Assembly (NCBI GenBank): GCA_038373885.1
Contig: JAWZYV010010269.1
Span: forward strand, 248,001-312,000
Reading direction: 5' to 3'
DNA length: 64,000 nucleotides
Origin: Cheiracanthium punctorium
Lineage: Eukaryota > Arthropoda > Arachnida > Araneae > Cheiracanthiidae
In this document: positions 23,337 through 35,228 of the stretch, piece by piece
Numbering within the stretch: the first letter of the stretch is position 1
How the letters are laid out: every line of letters begins with the position of its first letter
Position numbers and translations under genes: made by a program
Notes under the pieces: model-generated
What the model was told of the DNA's origin: nothing
Seen by the model: the letters and a program-made list of their open reading frames with translations, nothing else
Database searches by the model: none

Positions 23337-24890
23337 GGCCGGCCACAGGGGCGGATGCAAGGCACCTGGGTCCCGGTTTCAGAGGGGCCCCCAAATCCGT
23401 TCTATATTTTTTATTATGTCTCTCTCTCTTATCGTGAAAAATATAAAAGATTTCTTTAAATTAAAGTAGACTGATAGTGTTGTGTGACTACTCTGCATCT
23501 TTCAGAGCTATACATCATTTATAAAAGTGTCTTTCTACGAACAGTATTCTTTGACAGTACACCCCAGCTCTGATCAAATGTCACTTACCTTCGCACCTTT
23601 CACCGTGGAAAGAGCTAAAACATCAGTTAGAGAAAAATGCAATTATCAGATCTGGACCATTGGTCATAACGACCGCTCATTAGCGAATTCTTTGAAAAGA
23701 ACCGAAACCCAAAGAACAGCGGAAGAGGCCTTTTTGTTGTCAAGACCAAGGACTGATTGATTAATACCTATGGGGGGGCCCCCTCTAAACTATGTTGATA
23801 CGAAGAACGTTTCACGCGTCTGGCATTAATTTGAAGATAAGAGTACACAAAGAATAAAAAATAACCTGCATTTGGGTACCTTTGCAAGCATGGGAACATT
23901 TCCCCCCCCCCATTTACAACTGTGCAAATGTGTTGGTCAAATCCTATTTTGCAGTTACTCCTTCTCTCAAAGTTACTAACCGAAGTTGAGCCATTGGAAG
24001 TGTCTGCTTGTATTAGACTTTGTACGAGTCTATTAACTTTTGTGTATATGTTATATATATTTTGAAAGATTTTTCTTGAATTTTATGACTTTCACGGGCC
24101 TAAATTATGGATTAAGCTTTACCAATTTTATCATCGCGTTTTCTACATTTGAGAAAAGGTAAGTCGTTATTTTGTTTATAATAGCCGAGATTGCAAATAA
24201 TTAGATAATTTTCGTCAAAAAGTTTTAAATTGTGTTAAGTTTCACATTTATAAAAGTTTTAAATGCATTTTGATTGTTCCCGTAACTTATATTTACGCGA
24301 TTTAATCCCTAAGCAATAAATGAGTATGTAGAGTAAGCGAAGTTCTGCAGTCAGATGAAACAGCTATTCTGAATTAGAAAAAGTACTTTTAAATCTGTGT
24401 TTATTGAAAATTAGGAATATAAAATATTTCAAACACACACATTAATCGATCTCAACCCCTTCTTCTTCGACGTCGCATCTCACACTTTCGGCGTTTTTGT
24501 GCCCGTACAGTCGGCGGCGCGTGCCATGCGACGTACAGTTAATAACATTTAGGGAATATAATTAACCACTTTATATGTACAGTGATTTTTATGTTAGAAT
24601 ATAGAAAAAGATCGTGGACAACTAAATACCATATTTAGTTTCCAAATATACGTGTGGGTTGGTTAACATTTTGAAAAGATATTAAAAATTTACTGTTTCC
24701 AAAAAGCGGTTAGATGTGTTCGGTAAGGGTTGATAACTATGAAAATAATAATAATAATAATAATTTCGAAAAAAGATCCTACCAATAAAGGGTTAATTCC
24801 AAATATATACCAACTGAAATTAATAATAGATTTCGAATGGATGTTGCTCTATTTTCTAATAGAACCCTCATACTTAAAATAGCACTCATA
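23337..24890. other. Possible hAT-type fragments; otherwise nothing recognised
   Basis: The segment at 23337 (CAGGGCCGGCCACAGGGGCGGATGC) resembles stacked hAT-type termini, and GC-runs at 23385 and 23771 resemble MITE interiors, but no TSD pair was found. A CpG-rich patch lies at 24468-24540. No gene supported. Confidence 0.35.
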
Positions 24891-25812
24891 CTATATGTTA
24901 AGTGATTTTTTATATGTTGTTAAGTGGTTAGTTACTTAACTGCCATGATCGTTAGGGTGTAAAATGTGAGAGGCAAAAATTCTTCTGAACAAAATTTAGA
25001 TCAGAAAAAGTACATTGCAATTTGCCGCCTAGGCATTAAAAACCTGAATTATGAGAGATAAGAATAACTTATTTTATTTACACTCACCTGGTAAGGAATA
25101 AAGACTCAGAACACATAATGTGAAAAAAGCTGAAAGGTAAAATTTTCCTAAAATTGACTAACTCAAATAAAGCAATTCAAATTCTGTGTTCTGTTTATAT
25201 TGACAATTAAAAATGACATAGACTTTAAAATGTTTTCTTGACTATATATTTTGACATTCTAAGCATGAGATCTCCAAATAGTAAATAATATAAAAATTGT
25301 GACTCAAATAATACTAAGATCAAAAAGTACCAATTCATTTTCAATTCAGATATGAGATCTCTGACTACCAAATATTATTAAAAACATAGTTCAAACAGTA
25401 CTGCAATTAAAAAAATACCAAATTCAAACACAAATAAATGAGATGTAATTATCACACATTGAGATAACATGCCAATTAAATAGATTCACTTTACACTGCC
25501 CAGAAACCTATTATTAAAAATTAAAATTTTAGTTGGCTAAAAATGAAATACTTTAATGGGCATATTATCAATTTAAAATATCAAATTGATATCACGTCAG
25601 AAATTAAAAATTCAACCAACATACTTTAACTAGAAAATTCTGAAGTATAAAATGTGAACATGTTTTATATTTAAAAGTATAGGATATGAAATTACTCTCA
25701 AATATGCCAGTTATGAAATCACAGAATATTTACCCAGATCTGGAATAGCAGATACTCAAAAAAAAAATCTCACTAAATCACATTTTCTTGCAGCTTTCAC
25801 ATTATCTAGGAG

Positions 25813-26037
25813 GCGAATCAGTTCTAAAGTTCCATTGAAAGTTCTTATGAGAGTCTCGTAAAAAGTTCTTTGAACATTACTCACAATGTGAATCAGTCCC
25901 AAAGTTCCATTGAAAGTTCATATGAGAGTCTCGTAAAAGGTTCTTTGAATATTACACACAATGCGAATCAGTTCCAAAGTTCCATTGAAAGTTCGTAAGA
26001 GAGTCTCGTAAAAAGTTCTTTGAATATTACTCACAAT
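25813..26037 (-). repeat. Three 75-bp direct repeats inside the LTR
   Basis: Three consecutive units begin GYGAATCAGTYC and contain CATTGAAAGTTC and GAGAGTCTCGTAAAA. The same three units occur in the other LTR at 33441-33665. Repeats at this position often hold regulatory protein sites, but no factor is identified here. Confidence 0.85.
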
Positions 26038-26330
26038 GTTTTAAACAAAATTACTATGGCACGATGCTTCCAGAATATCATCTGTATTAATTTTTGAAAT
26101 TTGCAGAAATCTTCACAATAAGTAACGTACATATCGTTGATCACTTGTTGACGCGAGACGCTCACTTTCTTTGATGTTCAGGATTCCATTCACCATTGTC
26201 GGTTTGCCTTAAAACAGGAAGATACGAATTTTTTTGAACAAACACTTCAGTATTTTTAAAGTTGAATAAAATTCAGATGTCAAAATTATCTCTTGAATTT
26301 TCCATTTAGAACTTGACAGATAATTCACCT

Positions 26331-26387
26331 GGGGCTCCCCACGCTGCAAAATGGCTCGAAGCCTAACAATGGAATATGGGGAGCCCC
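26331..26387 (-). promoter_or_regulatory. LTR stem-loop (11-bp perfect stem)
   Basis: GGGGCTCCCCA pairs with TGGGGAGCCCC across a 35-nt loop. It is repeated identically in the other LTR near 33959-34015. In a transcript it would fold strongly; its role is unknown. Confidence 0.5.
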
Positions 26388-26716
26388 TCCGCAAAAACAC
26401 CTTCTTAGATCACAACTTTTTCCCCAACTGATTTCTTAGCGTCTCACAACGTACTTATTTTAAAACTTGTTGCCACACTACCCGTGAGGAAATTTTCATC
26501 TTTCTTCTCGGAGTCATTCCTTTCTACCTCTGCTGATCGGAGATACTGAAAACCAGTTTCTCCTATGACGTAGCGTTTCCCAGACTGGGGAAGTTCGCAA
26601 GGCGAGATTGATGAAGGTTAAATATTTCTCTTAACGTGAGTGGCAAAGTGTTGTATTGTTTATCTACGTATGTATGTTGTTGACATCTGCTAAGAGTGTT
26701 ACATTTTTATGTAACA

Positions 26717-26731
26717 TCCTTCCCCTCCAAC
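26717..26731 (-). promoter_or_regulatory. Polypurine tract of the gypsy element
   Basis: Read on the minus strand, TTGGAGGGGAAGGA directly precedes the TGTTAC start of the 3' LTR. This is the usual position of the plus-strand DNA primer. Confidence 0.75.
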
Positions 26732-27384
26732 GAGAGAAAAGGCGTGCCTGGGATAAATTTACACAATATGCAATATATACTATACATATGAATTTGTTAT
26801 ATGAAAATAAATGCAGAGAAGAAAAAAAATTATATATATATATACAAATACAGTGAATTGAAACCTAATATTTGCAAATAACATACCCCCCAAAAAAATA
26901 TGTACAATTGACCCAAGTATTCACATCAAATTCTTTCACATACACAGCAATAAGTGACTCTTGTGGCAAATTTTTTCTTGCCATATCAGTATTTTCATGT
27001 ATCAATGAGAGAAAAATAGTTTGATTTGGTTATGAGAAATGAAAAAGTACCAAGATGTCAAATTTTTCCTGACAGCCTATGAGCATACAGAACAACTTGA
27101 TTTAATTCTTCTTATTATTTGTTTTCTTATTTTAAAGAGCATGTCCATGAAATGTAAGAAAAAATTCATTTTATGTCTTCACCAGACCGCTCTGAAGAAT
27201 CCCAGCTATAGGGCCAGCCTTACATAACTTGGATTGCAGTGAATTGAAGTGATCAATTTCAGATCATTGACGCCCCAGAGAGCCCTGGTAAACCATAAAT
27301 AGAGGAAAAAGAAAATTCTTTTTACAATTTAATTGTTAATTTTTTTTGTTGTTGTTGTTCTGATGTTCAGAAAAGAGCTGTCCA

Positions 27385-27663
27385 CTAAAATGAAGTTCTT
27401 TCATTTTGGAAGTTAGGGTTGAGAGGTTTTTGCACAAATATTTTACTGACATGGACTTTCCTTTCTCTTGGTGTTCCATTTTCAACTTTTTGAATTATTA
27501 AATTATCATTTCTTAGAATCTTTTTAACTTCCCAAGGTCCATTGTATTTCTTTTGAAGAGCATCTGGTGCTATAAATTCCTCTAAAAATACTTTGTCACC
27601 CAATTTGACATCTGGCTTTTTCCTTCCTCTTACATATTTACTATGAACTTTGAAATAATTTTC
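27385..27663 (-). pseudogene. gypsy integrase C-terminal domain, cut off by a stop codon
   Basis: The frame reads GDKVFLEEF...KYNGPWEVKKILRNDNLIIQ...VHVSKIF, the small beta-barrel C-terminal domain of Ty3/gypsy integrases, which binds DNA. It is in the same frame as the preceding integrase core. The two are separated by a single in-frame TAA at 27661-27663, so one nonsense change splits the protein. Pol ends at 27385, about 670 bp before the 3' LTR. The intervening 27000-27384 contains no recognisable third gene. Confidence 0.8.
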
Positions 27664-29373
27664 TTAATTAATTTTGACATTTTGCTGTATTTCTTTAGCT
27701 ATTAGTTTTACAGTTTCTACATATTTATTAAATTCAAAGGTATATTTTGGTTCATTAAAAGCATCTATAGGCAGGTTGAGTCTGCGTCCAAAGAAGATTT
27801 CAGCTGGGGAGTATTGTGTAACAGCATGTGTGGTGTTGTTGTAGTGAAGTTTAAAGAATAATAGACTCGTTGTCCAGTCACATATTCTCTCTGAAATGGC
27901 TGCAACACTCATTTTTAAAGATTTATGGGCGCGTTCAATTAATCCATTACTGCGTGGGTGATATATTGATGACTTTCTATGTTCAATTTTTGCTTCTTTC
28001 ATAAAATTTTCAAATTCGTTTGAGCAAAAGTTTGTGCCATTATATGTAAGTAATATCTTCGGGATACCAAACCTTGAGAAATATTCTTGTAGATGTTTAA
28101 TTATTATGTTAGAAGTAAAATTTGAAATGGGAATTAATTCAAGAAAACGAGAATAATAGTCAGAAATGCTTAATATGTAAAATTTTCCATCAATGGATCT
28201 CGGTAATTTTCCTACAATATCTATTGCTATCATTTCTCCTGCAGCTAGATGAGTTTTAGAAACAAATTCTGAAATGGTGTTCTTTGGCTTTCGTTTATTT
28301 TCAAGACACTTTGCACAGTTTTCACAATAATTTTTTGTGTCAGCAAACATGCCCTTCCAAAAAAAAGTTTGGCTCAGCAGTTCATAAGTCCTTGCAGTGG
28401 CAAAGTGAGGAGCATGAGCTGATTCTAAGCAGGTCTTGATTAAAACTCTTGGAATTACAATTTTATTTTTTATTGACTTATCTTTTTTATGTTTATTTTT
28501 TGGTTTTAACTTAATCATTAGTAGTTGCGAATGAGAATCTATGAAATATTGCTGTTTAATTTTTTTATTATTTTCTTTAATGTCCTGAATTATTTTAGTA
28601 ATTTTCTCATCTTTAAGTTGTTCTTTTAGAATGGTTTCCTTTGATAGATCAGTTTTGTTTTCAAAAATGTTTACATTATTTACGTTTAAATTTTCACTTA
28701 AAACTCTTGAGAGAAAGTCAGCTGGATTCTTAAATCCAGGTATATGTTGAATGTTGTAATCAAATTGTTGTAAGTATAATTGCCATCTGGCCACCACTTC
28801 AGGTTGTTTTTCTAAATTGAGGTGAAAAGTTAAAGGTTTGGCATCCGTCAGTATTGTAAATTTTCTCCCAAATAATTGTTCATGAAAATGCTTGCAAGAT
28901 AAATAAATTGCAAAGAGCTCTCGCCTTAAAGAAGGATATCTTGCCTCTGACTCTGAAAGTTGTTTGGAAAAAAATTCAACAGGAAAAAAATGTCCATCAT
29001 CTTTTTGCATAAGAATTCCACAAACGGCAATTTTTGAGGCGTCGCACAGTAAATAACAATCCCTATTTTCATCAAAATTTTTTATAGTGGGTTTATTCAA
29101 AATGATTTTTTGTATTTTATCAAAGGCCTCCTGACACTGTTCAGTCCAGACAAACGGAACGTTCTTTCTAGTTAAGTTCACGAGAGGTTCGACTATCTCT
29201 GCATAATTGAAAATTAAATTTCGAAAATAGTTCAGCATTCCTAGAAAGGTCTGTGTCTGTTTCAAATTTTTGGGAATTGGAAATTTATTGACTTTATTGA
29301 TGTTATCCTCAGAGGGTGAAAAGCCATCTTTATTTACTGAAAAGCCTAAGTAGTTGATTTTTGATTTACACAA
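27664..29373 (-). pseudogene. gypsy Pol: RT thumb, RNase H and integrase
   Basis: This 569-codon frame carries, in order, the end of reverse transcriptase (INYLGF near residue 7; FLGMLNYFR near 43), RNase H with the four expected acids (D111 in DASK, E152 in RRELF, D177 in TDAKP, D219 in NPADF), and integrase with the HHCC zinc site (H320, H323, C353, C356) and core. The core has D385 (AIDIVG) and E480 (NGLIERAHK). The middle catalytic residue, expected as D in the LLTDNG-type motif, is Y444 (codon TAT), so strand transfer should be lost. The frame is disconnected from the upstream RT by a frameshift. The initial Met is not a true start. Confidence 0.9.
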
Positions 29374-29700
29374 TTGAATTTTATGAGGATCTAAAGTTAA
29401 GTTAAATTTTGCTAATCTGTCGAAAACTTTTTGAAGAATTATTTTTAAATGTGGGATAGTGTCAGCTGCTATTATGATGTCGTCGAGAAAAAAATTGTAC
29501 GTTAGGGCCTTTTAAATCATTTATACATTTTGATATTAAAGTATGAAAATAGGAAGTGCTATTTTTGCTGCCAAAAAATAATCTGGTTGGCTGAAAATTT
29601 CCCAGTTCACAACAAAATGCTAATTTTTCCCTGTCAGATTCTCTAAGTTGAATTTGAAAAAATGCAGACTTTAAATCCAAAACACAATAAAAATTCTTGC
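29374..29700 (-). pseudogene. gypsy reverse transcriptase palm, two frameshifts
   Basis: The frame MDLKSAFFQIQLRESDREKLAF contains the first catalytic aspartate motif of RT (DLKSAF), followed by NFQPTRLFFGS. The catalytic DD motif is still recognisable in the DNA near 29480, but it falls out of frame after a homopolymer T-run (29489-29495 on the plus strand, A-run). A second frame break near 29690 disconnects the fingers domain. Both breaks lie in or near simple tracts. Confidence 0.85.
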
Positions 29701-30900
29701 CTTAAATGTTATGTAAAATGTCAGAAATTTTGAAAGGCAAATTTTGAATGATTCAGTTATACAGTTTAGTAATCTATAATCTACCACCATGCGAAATTTT
29801 AATTTTTCTTGCTTATTGTTTGGATTAGCTTTCTTCTTAACAAATAAAATTGGAAAATTGTATGAACTACTAGAATTTTCAATGATTCCTGCGTCTAATA
29901 AATCTGCAATTTCTTTTTGTGCAAAATCTTTGGCTATTTTCGGAATAGGATATGGTTTGGTGGAGATAGGAAAGTTGTGAAGTAATTTAAATTCAGGAAC
30001 TACAGCATCTGTTGAGCCTAAAGTTTTGTATGATTTGGAAAAAATTCTAAAATTTTGCATTAACATTTGAAGCATATCTTTTTTATCTGTCTCATTGAGG
30101 TGACTTAAGTCAAAATCCTCTTCTGTTAGTTCCTCCTGTCTTAATTTTAGAACTTCAGTTAAATTTAAGTTGTTTATTTGAAAGTGTTGATCCTCTGTAT
30201 GCTGTAAAACTGAATCCTCCTTAAAAATGTGCAAAGTCCCCATTTTAGAGTTCTTTCGAATAATAATTTTGGTATCTAAGGGATTTTCGACTATAGAGTA
30301 GATAGAGTTGTCATGCGTCAGTGTGTGCAAAGAATCTTGCATTATATATTGTAATTTAGAAGAAATAGGATTAAAAATAATTTGTGTTTCTTGCTGAAGT
30401 GACTGAGGAATGCTTAATTTAATTATATTTGTAGAATTAGGTAAAAGTGTTACATTATTTACAGATCTAGCAAAAAGTTTTTGTGAGTCCTTTAATTTTA
30501 AGTTGTTGTTGAGATTAATAGAAGGGGTAGAATGTTTAAATTGAAATTCTTGATTGTTCATAATTAATTTCTCATTTGCAGTGTCTATAATAATTTTGTT
30601 TCTCTGTAAGAAGTCATAGCCAAGAATTATTTTGTAATTAGAGTTCCAGTTGTGTTGAGTCACAAAAAACTGGTTCTGAAACCAAGTGGTGTTAATTTTA
30701 AATTTAATGGTTACTGCGGAAAGATATGGTATGGTAGAAGAGCTTAAAGTATGAATTTTGACTGATCTGGATATGTATTCTATTTTGGTGGTTTCTTTAA
30801 TTCCAAAGCACTAGGCTGAATGAGGCTGAGATTTGCACCTGTGTCTAGTAAACTGTCAATATTATTCCTACCAAATTTTAATTGTATGATAGGAAGATGG
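29671..30900 (-). pseudogene. gypsy protease and RT fingers
   Basis: The aspartic protease active site DTGA is at 30834-30845 in the context IDSLLDTGANLSLI. The protease C-terminus continues in a shifted frame as KIILGYDFLQRNKIIID (from 30663). After about 150 residues of linker, the RT fingers follow: LLDAGIIENSSSSYNFPILFVKKK and KFRMVVDYRLLN. A frameshift separates the DTGA segment from the rest. Upstream, 30960-31015 holds long T-runs between Gag and Pol, where a programmed or accidental frame change would be expected. Confidence 0.85.
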
Positions 30901-31138
30901 TTATTATTATATTTGCACGACATGACAACTAAATCTGTATCCCTTATTGAATTTTTTTGAATTTTTCTGTTTTTTTTTTTTTTTTTTTGGAGTTACTATT
31001 TTTTTTTTGTCAAATTTTTCTTTTTCTTTTTAGCATTTTTGGAAACAGAGACTTTGCTTGTAATCTTATCATGTTTATCAAAATTGTCTGACTGGGTTCT
31101 TGCTTCTGATGATGTTGAAAAATTGCAAGAACCCCATT

Positions 31139-32170
31139 CTAGTTTAAATTACTTCTTCGAGATGGGTGTTGTCTTCCCCTAAAGTTTGATCTAGCATTAA
31201 AATTCCCCCCAGAAGTTCTGCTTGGTCTGTGTGACTGAAAATTGTTTTCGTGATTAAAAAAATTGCCTCTGTGGCTCCTAAATTGTCCTCTTTGTGGACC
31301 AAAATTCCCCCTGCGTGAATTTTGAAAATTGAAATTGCCCCTCTGAAACCTTGGATAAAATCTACATCTGATGGTTAAATGTGATTTTCCACAAATTAAG
31401 CAAAATATTTGATTATTCCCATTGTTGGCTGTTTCTTGATTGTCTGGTTGTACCGTGATGTTATTTATCGTTGTATCTGATGTCAATTTTTCCATCTTTT
31501 CTTTCAATTGTAGCATCTGCTGATTGCTCTCAATTTGACTTTGAATGAGAGCTTGCATTTCTGTGGAAAAAGTGTTATTAGCCTGGTAAGCAGGATCATT
31601 TAAGGCATTCTCAATGTTTTTCGCTGTTTCAACAGCACTTTCAAACGACTGTGGATTCAATTTTTTGACCTCTATTTTAATATCGGGTCGCAGGGCATCA
31701 TAAAATTTTTGTAGTTTATTTTTTTTTGCTAAATTTATTAGATCATTTGTGGAGGCATCATTTATTTCAAGATAGGCGTTGGCTTTCTCTTCAATATTTT
31801 CCGCCAAATCACTGACAGTCTGGTCTGGTAGCTGAGTGATATTGGCAAAATTGCTTAGTTTTGTTTGAAAGGAATCACTTTTAGAAAATTTCTTGATTAG
31901 GCCATTTTTTAATTGCTGTGCATTGGTGGCCTTGCTGGCAATTGGATCATTAGCTATAAAGCTATGCGCTTTCTCCTTGCAGTTAAGTTTAATGACTAAG
32001 AAAGTCTTGTTTTCAGGCCATTTTTCTAATGTGGCAATGTCTTCGATTTGTTTAATGAAAAAATTTATGTTCTCTTCTTCCTTACCGGAAAAATAAGGTA
32101 AGTTACTCGCCAGACTAGTGTGAATTATGTTTTTGGCCATTGTACTTGATTGAAAGTAATAAAAATGCAA
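31139..32170 (-). CDS. gag: gypsy Gag nucleocapsid/capsid protein
   Basis: An intact 343-codon frame; the natural start may be the second Met (residue 11, MAKNII). Gag builds the cytoplasmic particle that packages the retrotransposon RNA. Residues 20-190 show the helical capsid pattern of Ty3/gypsy Gag (FSGKEEENINFFIKQIE; WPENKTFLVIKL; FYDALRPDIKIEV). Residues 257-269 form a zinc knuckle of unusual spacing, C257-x2-C260-x3-H264-x4-C269, one residue shorter than the common CX2CX4HX4C. The tail (278-343) is rich in RGNF/RGQF repeats, which suits RNA binding. It is the only complete plausible protein in the window and lies about 340 bp downstream of the 5' LTR. Confidence 0.9.
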   Translation of the reverse strand: MHFYYFQSSTMAKNIIHTSLASNLPYFSGKEEENINFFIKQIEDIATLEKWPENKTFLVIKLNCKEKAHSFIANDPIASKATNAQQLKNGLIKKFSKSDSFQTKLSNFANITQLPDQTVSDLAENIEEKANAYLEINDASTNDLINLAKKNKLQKFYDALRPDIKIEVKKLNPQSFESAVETAKNIENALNDPAYQANNTFSTEMQALIQSQIESNQQMLQLKEKMEKLTSDTTINNITVQPDNQETANNGNNQIFCLICGKSHLTIRCRFYPRFQRGNFNFQNSRRGNFGPQRGQFRSHRGNFFNHENNFQSHRPSRTSGGNFNARSNFRGRQHPSRRSNLN

Positions 32171-32483
32171 TGTTGAAAATTATTAAATGTAAAATATTTA
32201 AATGCCTAACATGTGTCTATGTAAACATAAGTATGATATGAAAATAATAAATTATATACATATACACTGGTAATAACAATAAAAAATATATAAATATTCA
32301 CTATAAAATATACATTCTTCACCGAATTTCAATATTTTTGATTTTCCTGATTTTATGCAATTTCCAGGTGAGTTTACTAAGATTTATTTCTATTTATTTT
32401 ATTTCATTTTTATATTTTTTATTTTATTTTATTTTATTTTTTAGTTTTTGAATATTAAGCCTAGAATAACCCGGTAGTTTAAA

Positions 32484-32500
32484 ACACTCTCACGGCACCA
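32484..32500 (-). promoter_or_regulatory. Candidate tRNA primer-binding site of the gypsy element
   Basis: On the minus strand TGGTGCCGTGAGAGTG starts 8 bases after the 5' LTR end. It begins TGG, as expected for pairing with a tRNA 3' CCA. I do not assign the tRNA. Confidence 0.55.
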
Positions 32501-32508
32501 TTTATATT

Positions 32509-34348
32509 TGTTAAGTGATTTTTTATATGTTGTTAAGTGGTTAGTTACTTAACTGCCATGATCGTTAGGGTGTAAAATGTGAGAGGCAAAAATTCTTCTG
32601 AACAAAATTTAGATCAGAAAAAGTACATTGCAATTTGCCGCCTAGGCATTAAAAACCTGAATTATGAGAGATAAGAATAACTTATTTTATTTACACTCAC
32701 CTGGTAAGGAATAAAGACTCAGAACACATAATGTGAAAAAAGCTGAAAGGTAAAATTTTCCTAAAATTGACTAACTCAAATAAAGCAATTCAAATTCTGA
32801 GTTCTGTTTATATTGACAATTAAAAATGACATAGACTTTAAAATGTTTTCTTGACTATATATTTTGACATTCTAAGCATGAGATCTCCAAATAGTAAATA
32901 ATATAAAAATTGTGACTCAAATAATACTAAGATCAAAAAGTACCAATTCATTTTCAATTCAGATATGAGATCTCTGACTACCAAATATTATTAAAAACAT
33001 AGTTCAAACAGTACTGCAATTAAAAAAATACCAAATTCAAACACAAATAAATGAGATGTAATTATCACACATTGAGATAACATGCCAATTAAATAGATTC
33101 ACTTTACACTGCCCAGAAACCTATTATTAAAAATTAAAATTTTAGTTGGCTAAAAATGAAATACTTTAATGGGCATATTATCAACTTAAAATATCAAATT
33201 GATATCACTTCAGAAATTAAAAATTCAACCAGCATACTTTAACTAGAAAATTCTGAAGTATAAAATGTGAACATGTTTTATATTTAAAAGTATAGGATAT
33301 GAAATTACTCTCAAATATGCCAGTTATGAAATCACAGAATATTTACCCAGATCTGGAATAGCATATACTCAAAAAAAAAAAAAAAAAAAAAAAAATCTCA
33401 CTAAATCACATTTTCTTGCAGCTTTCACATTATCTAGGAGGCGAATCAGTTCTGAAGTTCCATTGAAAGTTCTTATGAGAGTCTCGTAAAAAGTTCTTTG
33501 AACATTACTCACAATGTGAATCAGTCCCAAAGTTCCATTGAAAGTTCATATGAGAGTCTCGTAAAAGGTTCTTTGAATATTACACACAATGCGAATCAGT
33601 TCCAAAGTTCCATTGAAAGTTCGTAAGAGAGTCTCGTAAAAAGTTCTTTGAATATTACTCACAATGTTTTAAACAAAATTACTATGGCACGATGCTTCCA
33701 GAATATCATCTGTATTAATTTTTGAAATTTGCAGAAATCTTCACAATAAGTAACGTACATATCGTTGATCACTTGTTGACGCGAGACGCTTACTTTCTTT
33801 GATATTCAGGATTCCATTCACCATTGTCGGTTTGCCTTAAAACAGGAAGATACGAATTTTTTTGAACAAACACTTCAGTATTTTTAAAGTTGAATAAAAT
33901 TCAGATGTCAAAATTATCTCTTGAATTTTCCATTTAGAACTTGACAGATAATTCACCTGGGGCTCCCCACGCTGCAAAATGGCTCGAAGCCTAACAATGG
34001 AATATGGGGAGCCCCTCCGCAAAAACACCTTCTTAGATCACGACTTTTTCTCCAACTGATTTCTTAGCGTCTCACAACGTACTTATTTTAAAACTTGTTG
34101 CCACACTAAGCGTGAGGAAATTTTCATCTTTCTTCTCGGAGTCATTCCTTTCTACCTCTGCTGATCGGAGATACGGAAAACCAGTTTCTCCTATGACGGA
34201 CGTAGCGTTTCCCAGACTGGGGAAGTTCGCAAGGCGAGATTGATGAAGGTTAAATATTTCTCTTAACGTGAGTGGCAAAGTGTTGTATTGTTTATCTACG
34301 TATGTATGTTGTTGACATCTGCTAAGAGTGTTACATTTTTATGTAACA
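32509..34348 (-). repeat. 5' LTR of the gypsy element
   Basis: 1840 bp, near-identical to 24896-26716. The length difference comes mainly from an A-run of about 27 at 33369 (9 in the partner) and a 4-bp indel near 34199. The element's promoter should lie in it. Confidence 0.95.
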
Positions 34349-35228
34349 CTATATTTGAATATTTACAGTATAATGGCGGATAAAAGTATACATAAAATTG
34401 GATGATTGAAATGTACGTCTCGGGCACATAACCAGAAAGAAAAAGATAAATCGGGGCGGGCCCAAAAGGAAGCATTTCTAATTAAGATAGCATTTCTACG
34501 AAAAAGCTTGATTATTGACATCCAATTAAGAAAAGCGTGAATTTCGGAAGGGACCGAGGCCTCCATCACCTATTCTCTGGCTACGTCCCTGATATGTCTG
34601 TTCATCCACGATACATTCTTAAGCATTTCATCGCAAAGATTTTTTAAACATTTCATCATTTCTTTTCTAAAGTAGTACTGATTAGATTTTAAAATCTTAG
34701 AAAGTTTGAAACAATACTCCAAATTCATCTGAATCTCTAAATTAGAGAGCAAGATCATCAAAAATGTCACTTTCCAAAAAATTTATCCACTAAATATTTA
34801 TTCACTAAATACAGTGAAAAGTTTCTAAATTTAGCGACAAATCCCTTAAATTGGCAGCACTGACTTATGAAATGTCCTCTTATATTAAATAATTGGACTT
34901 AATGTGAACAAAAATATTCAAACATACATTTGTGTTAATTTAACTTATTGATTTTATTTAATTTGACCGCAGCTTTAAGTCATCCCACCCACTTCTATTG
35001 TGGGCTTCTTTTTCAAATTTTAAATAGGTAGTTGGTCAACAAAATATTTATTTTACTGTCTTCATTACTAACAAAACTACTCTGAAACAATTCATGTCAC
35101 TCTCGGTGGATCTCTAGAGTGAGTAGATTCATATTTTCTCACATTTTTCAGTATTAGTAATACAGATTAACTGAAATGGGTGATAAACGGCCCCACAGGT
35201 TTAGCATACATATTCAATACGGTTTAGA
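34349..35228. other. No gene; possible hAT MITE right end
   Basis: The GC-richer segment 34410-34591 ends GGCTACGTCCCTG, which resembles the right end of local hAT-like MITEs, but its left partner was not found. The rest is AT-rich. Confidence 0.4.

Larger units (their letters stand above)
24896..26716 (-). repeat. 3' LTR of the gypsy element
   Basis: 1821 bp, TGTTA...TAACA. It contains three 75-bp tandem units (25813-26037) and a GGGGCTCCCCA / TGGGGAGCCCC stem (26331-26341 and 26377-26387). It lies downstream of Pol on the minus strand and so is the 3' LTR. Confidence 0.95.
24896..34348 (-). mobile_element. Full-length Ty3/gypsy LTR retrotransposon
   Basis: Two direct LTRs (24896-26716 and 32509-34348) flank Gag and Pol read on the minus strand in the order Gag, protease, reverse transcriptase, RNase H, integrase. 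That order defines the Ty3/gypsy group. The 5-bp TSD CTATA flanks the element (24891-24895 and 34349-34353), and the LTRs begin TGTTA and end TAACA. By eye the LTRs differ by about a dozen substitutions over 1.8 kb plus small indels, so the insertion is fairly young. No envelope-like frame follows integrase. Pol is broken at several points, so this copy is not autonomous. Confidence 0.95.

Noticed and set aside
23527..23760. 77-codon frame in a mixed-composition region
   Set aside because: No recognisable domain and no neighbouring exon; may be part of an eroded transposon.
27000..27384. Envelope gene after gypsy Pol
   Set aside because: The interval between integrase and the polypurine tract is short and has no signal peptide, membrane segment or long frame.
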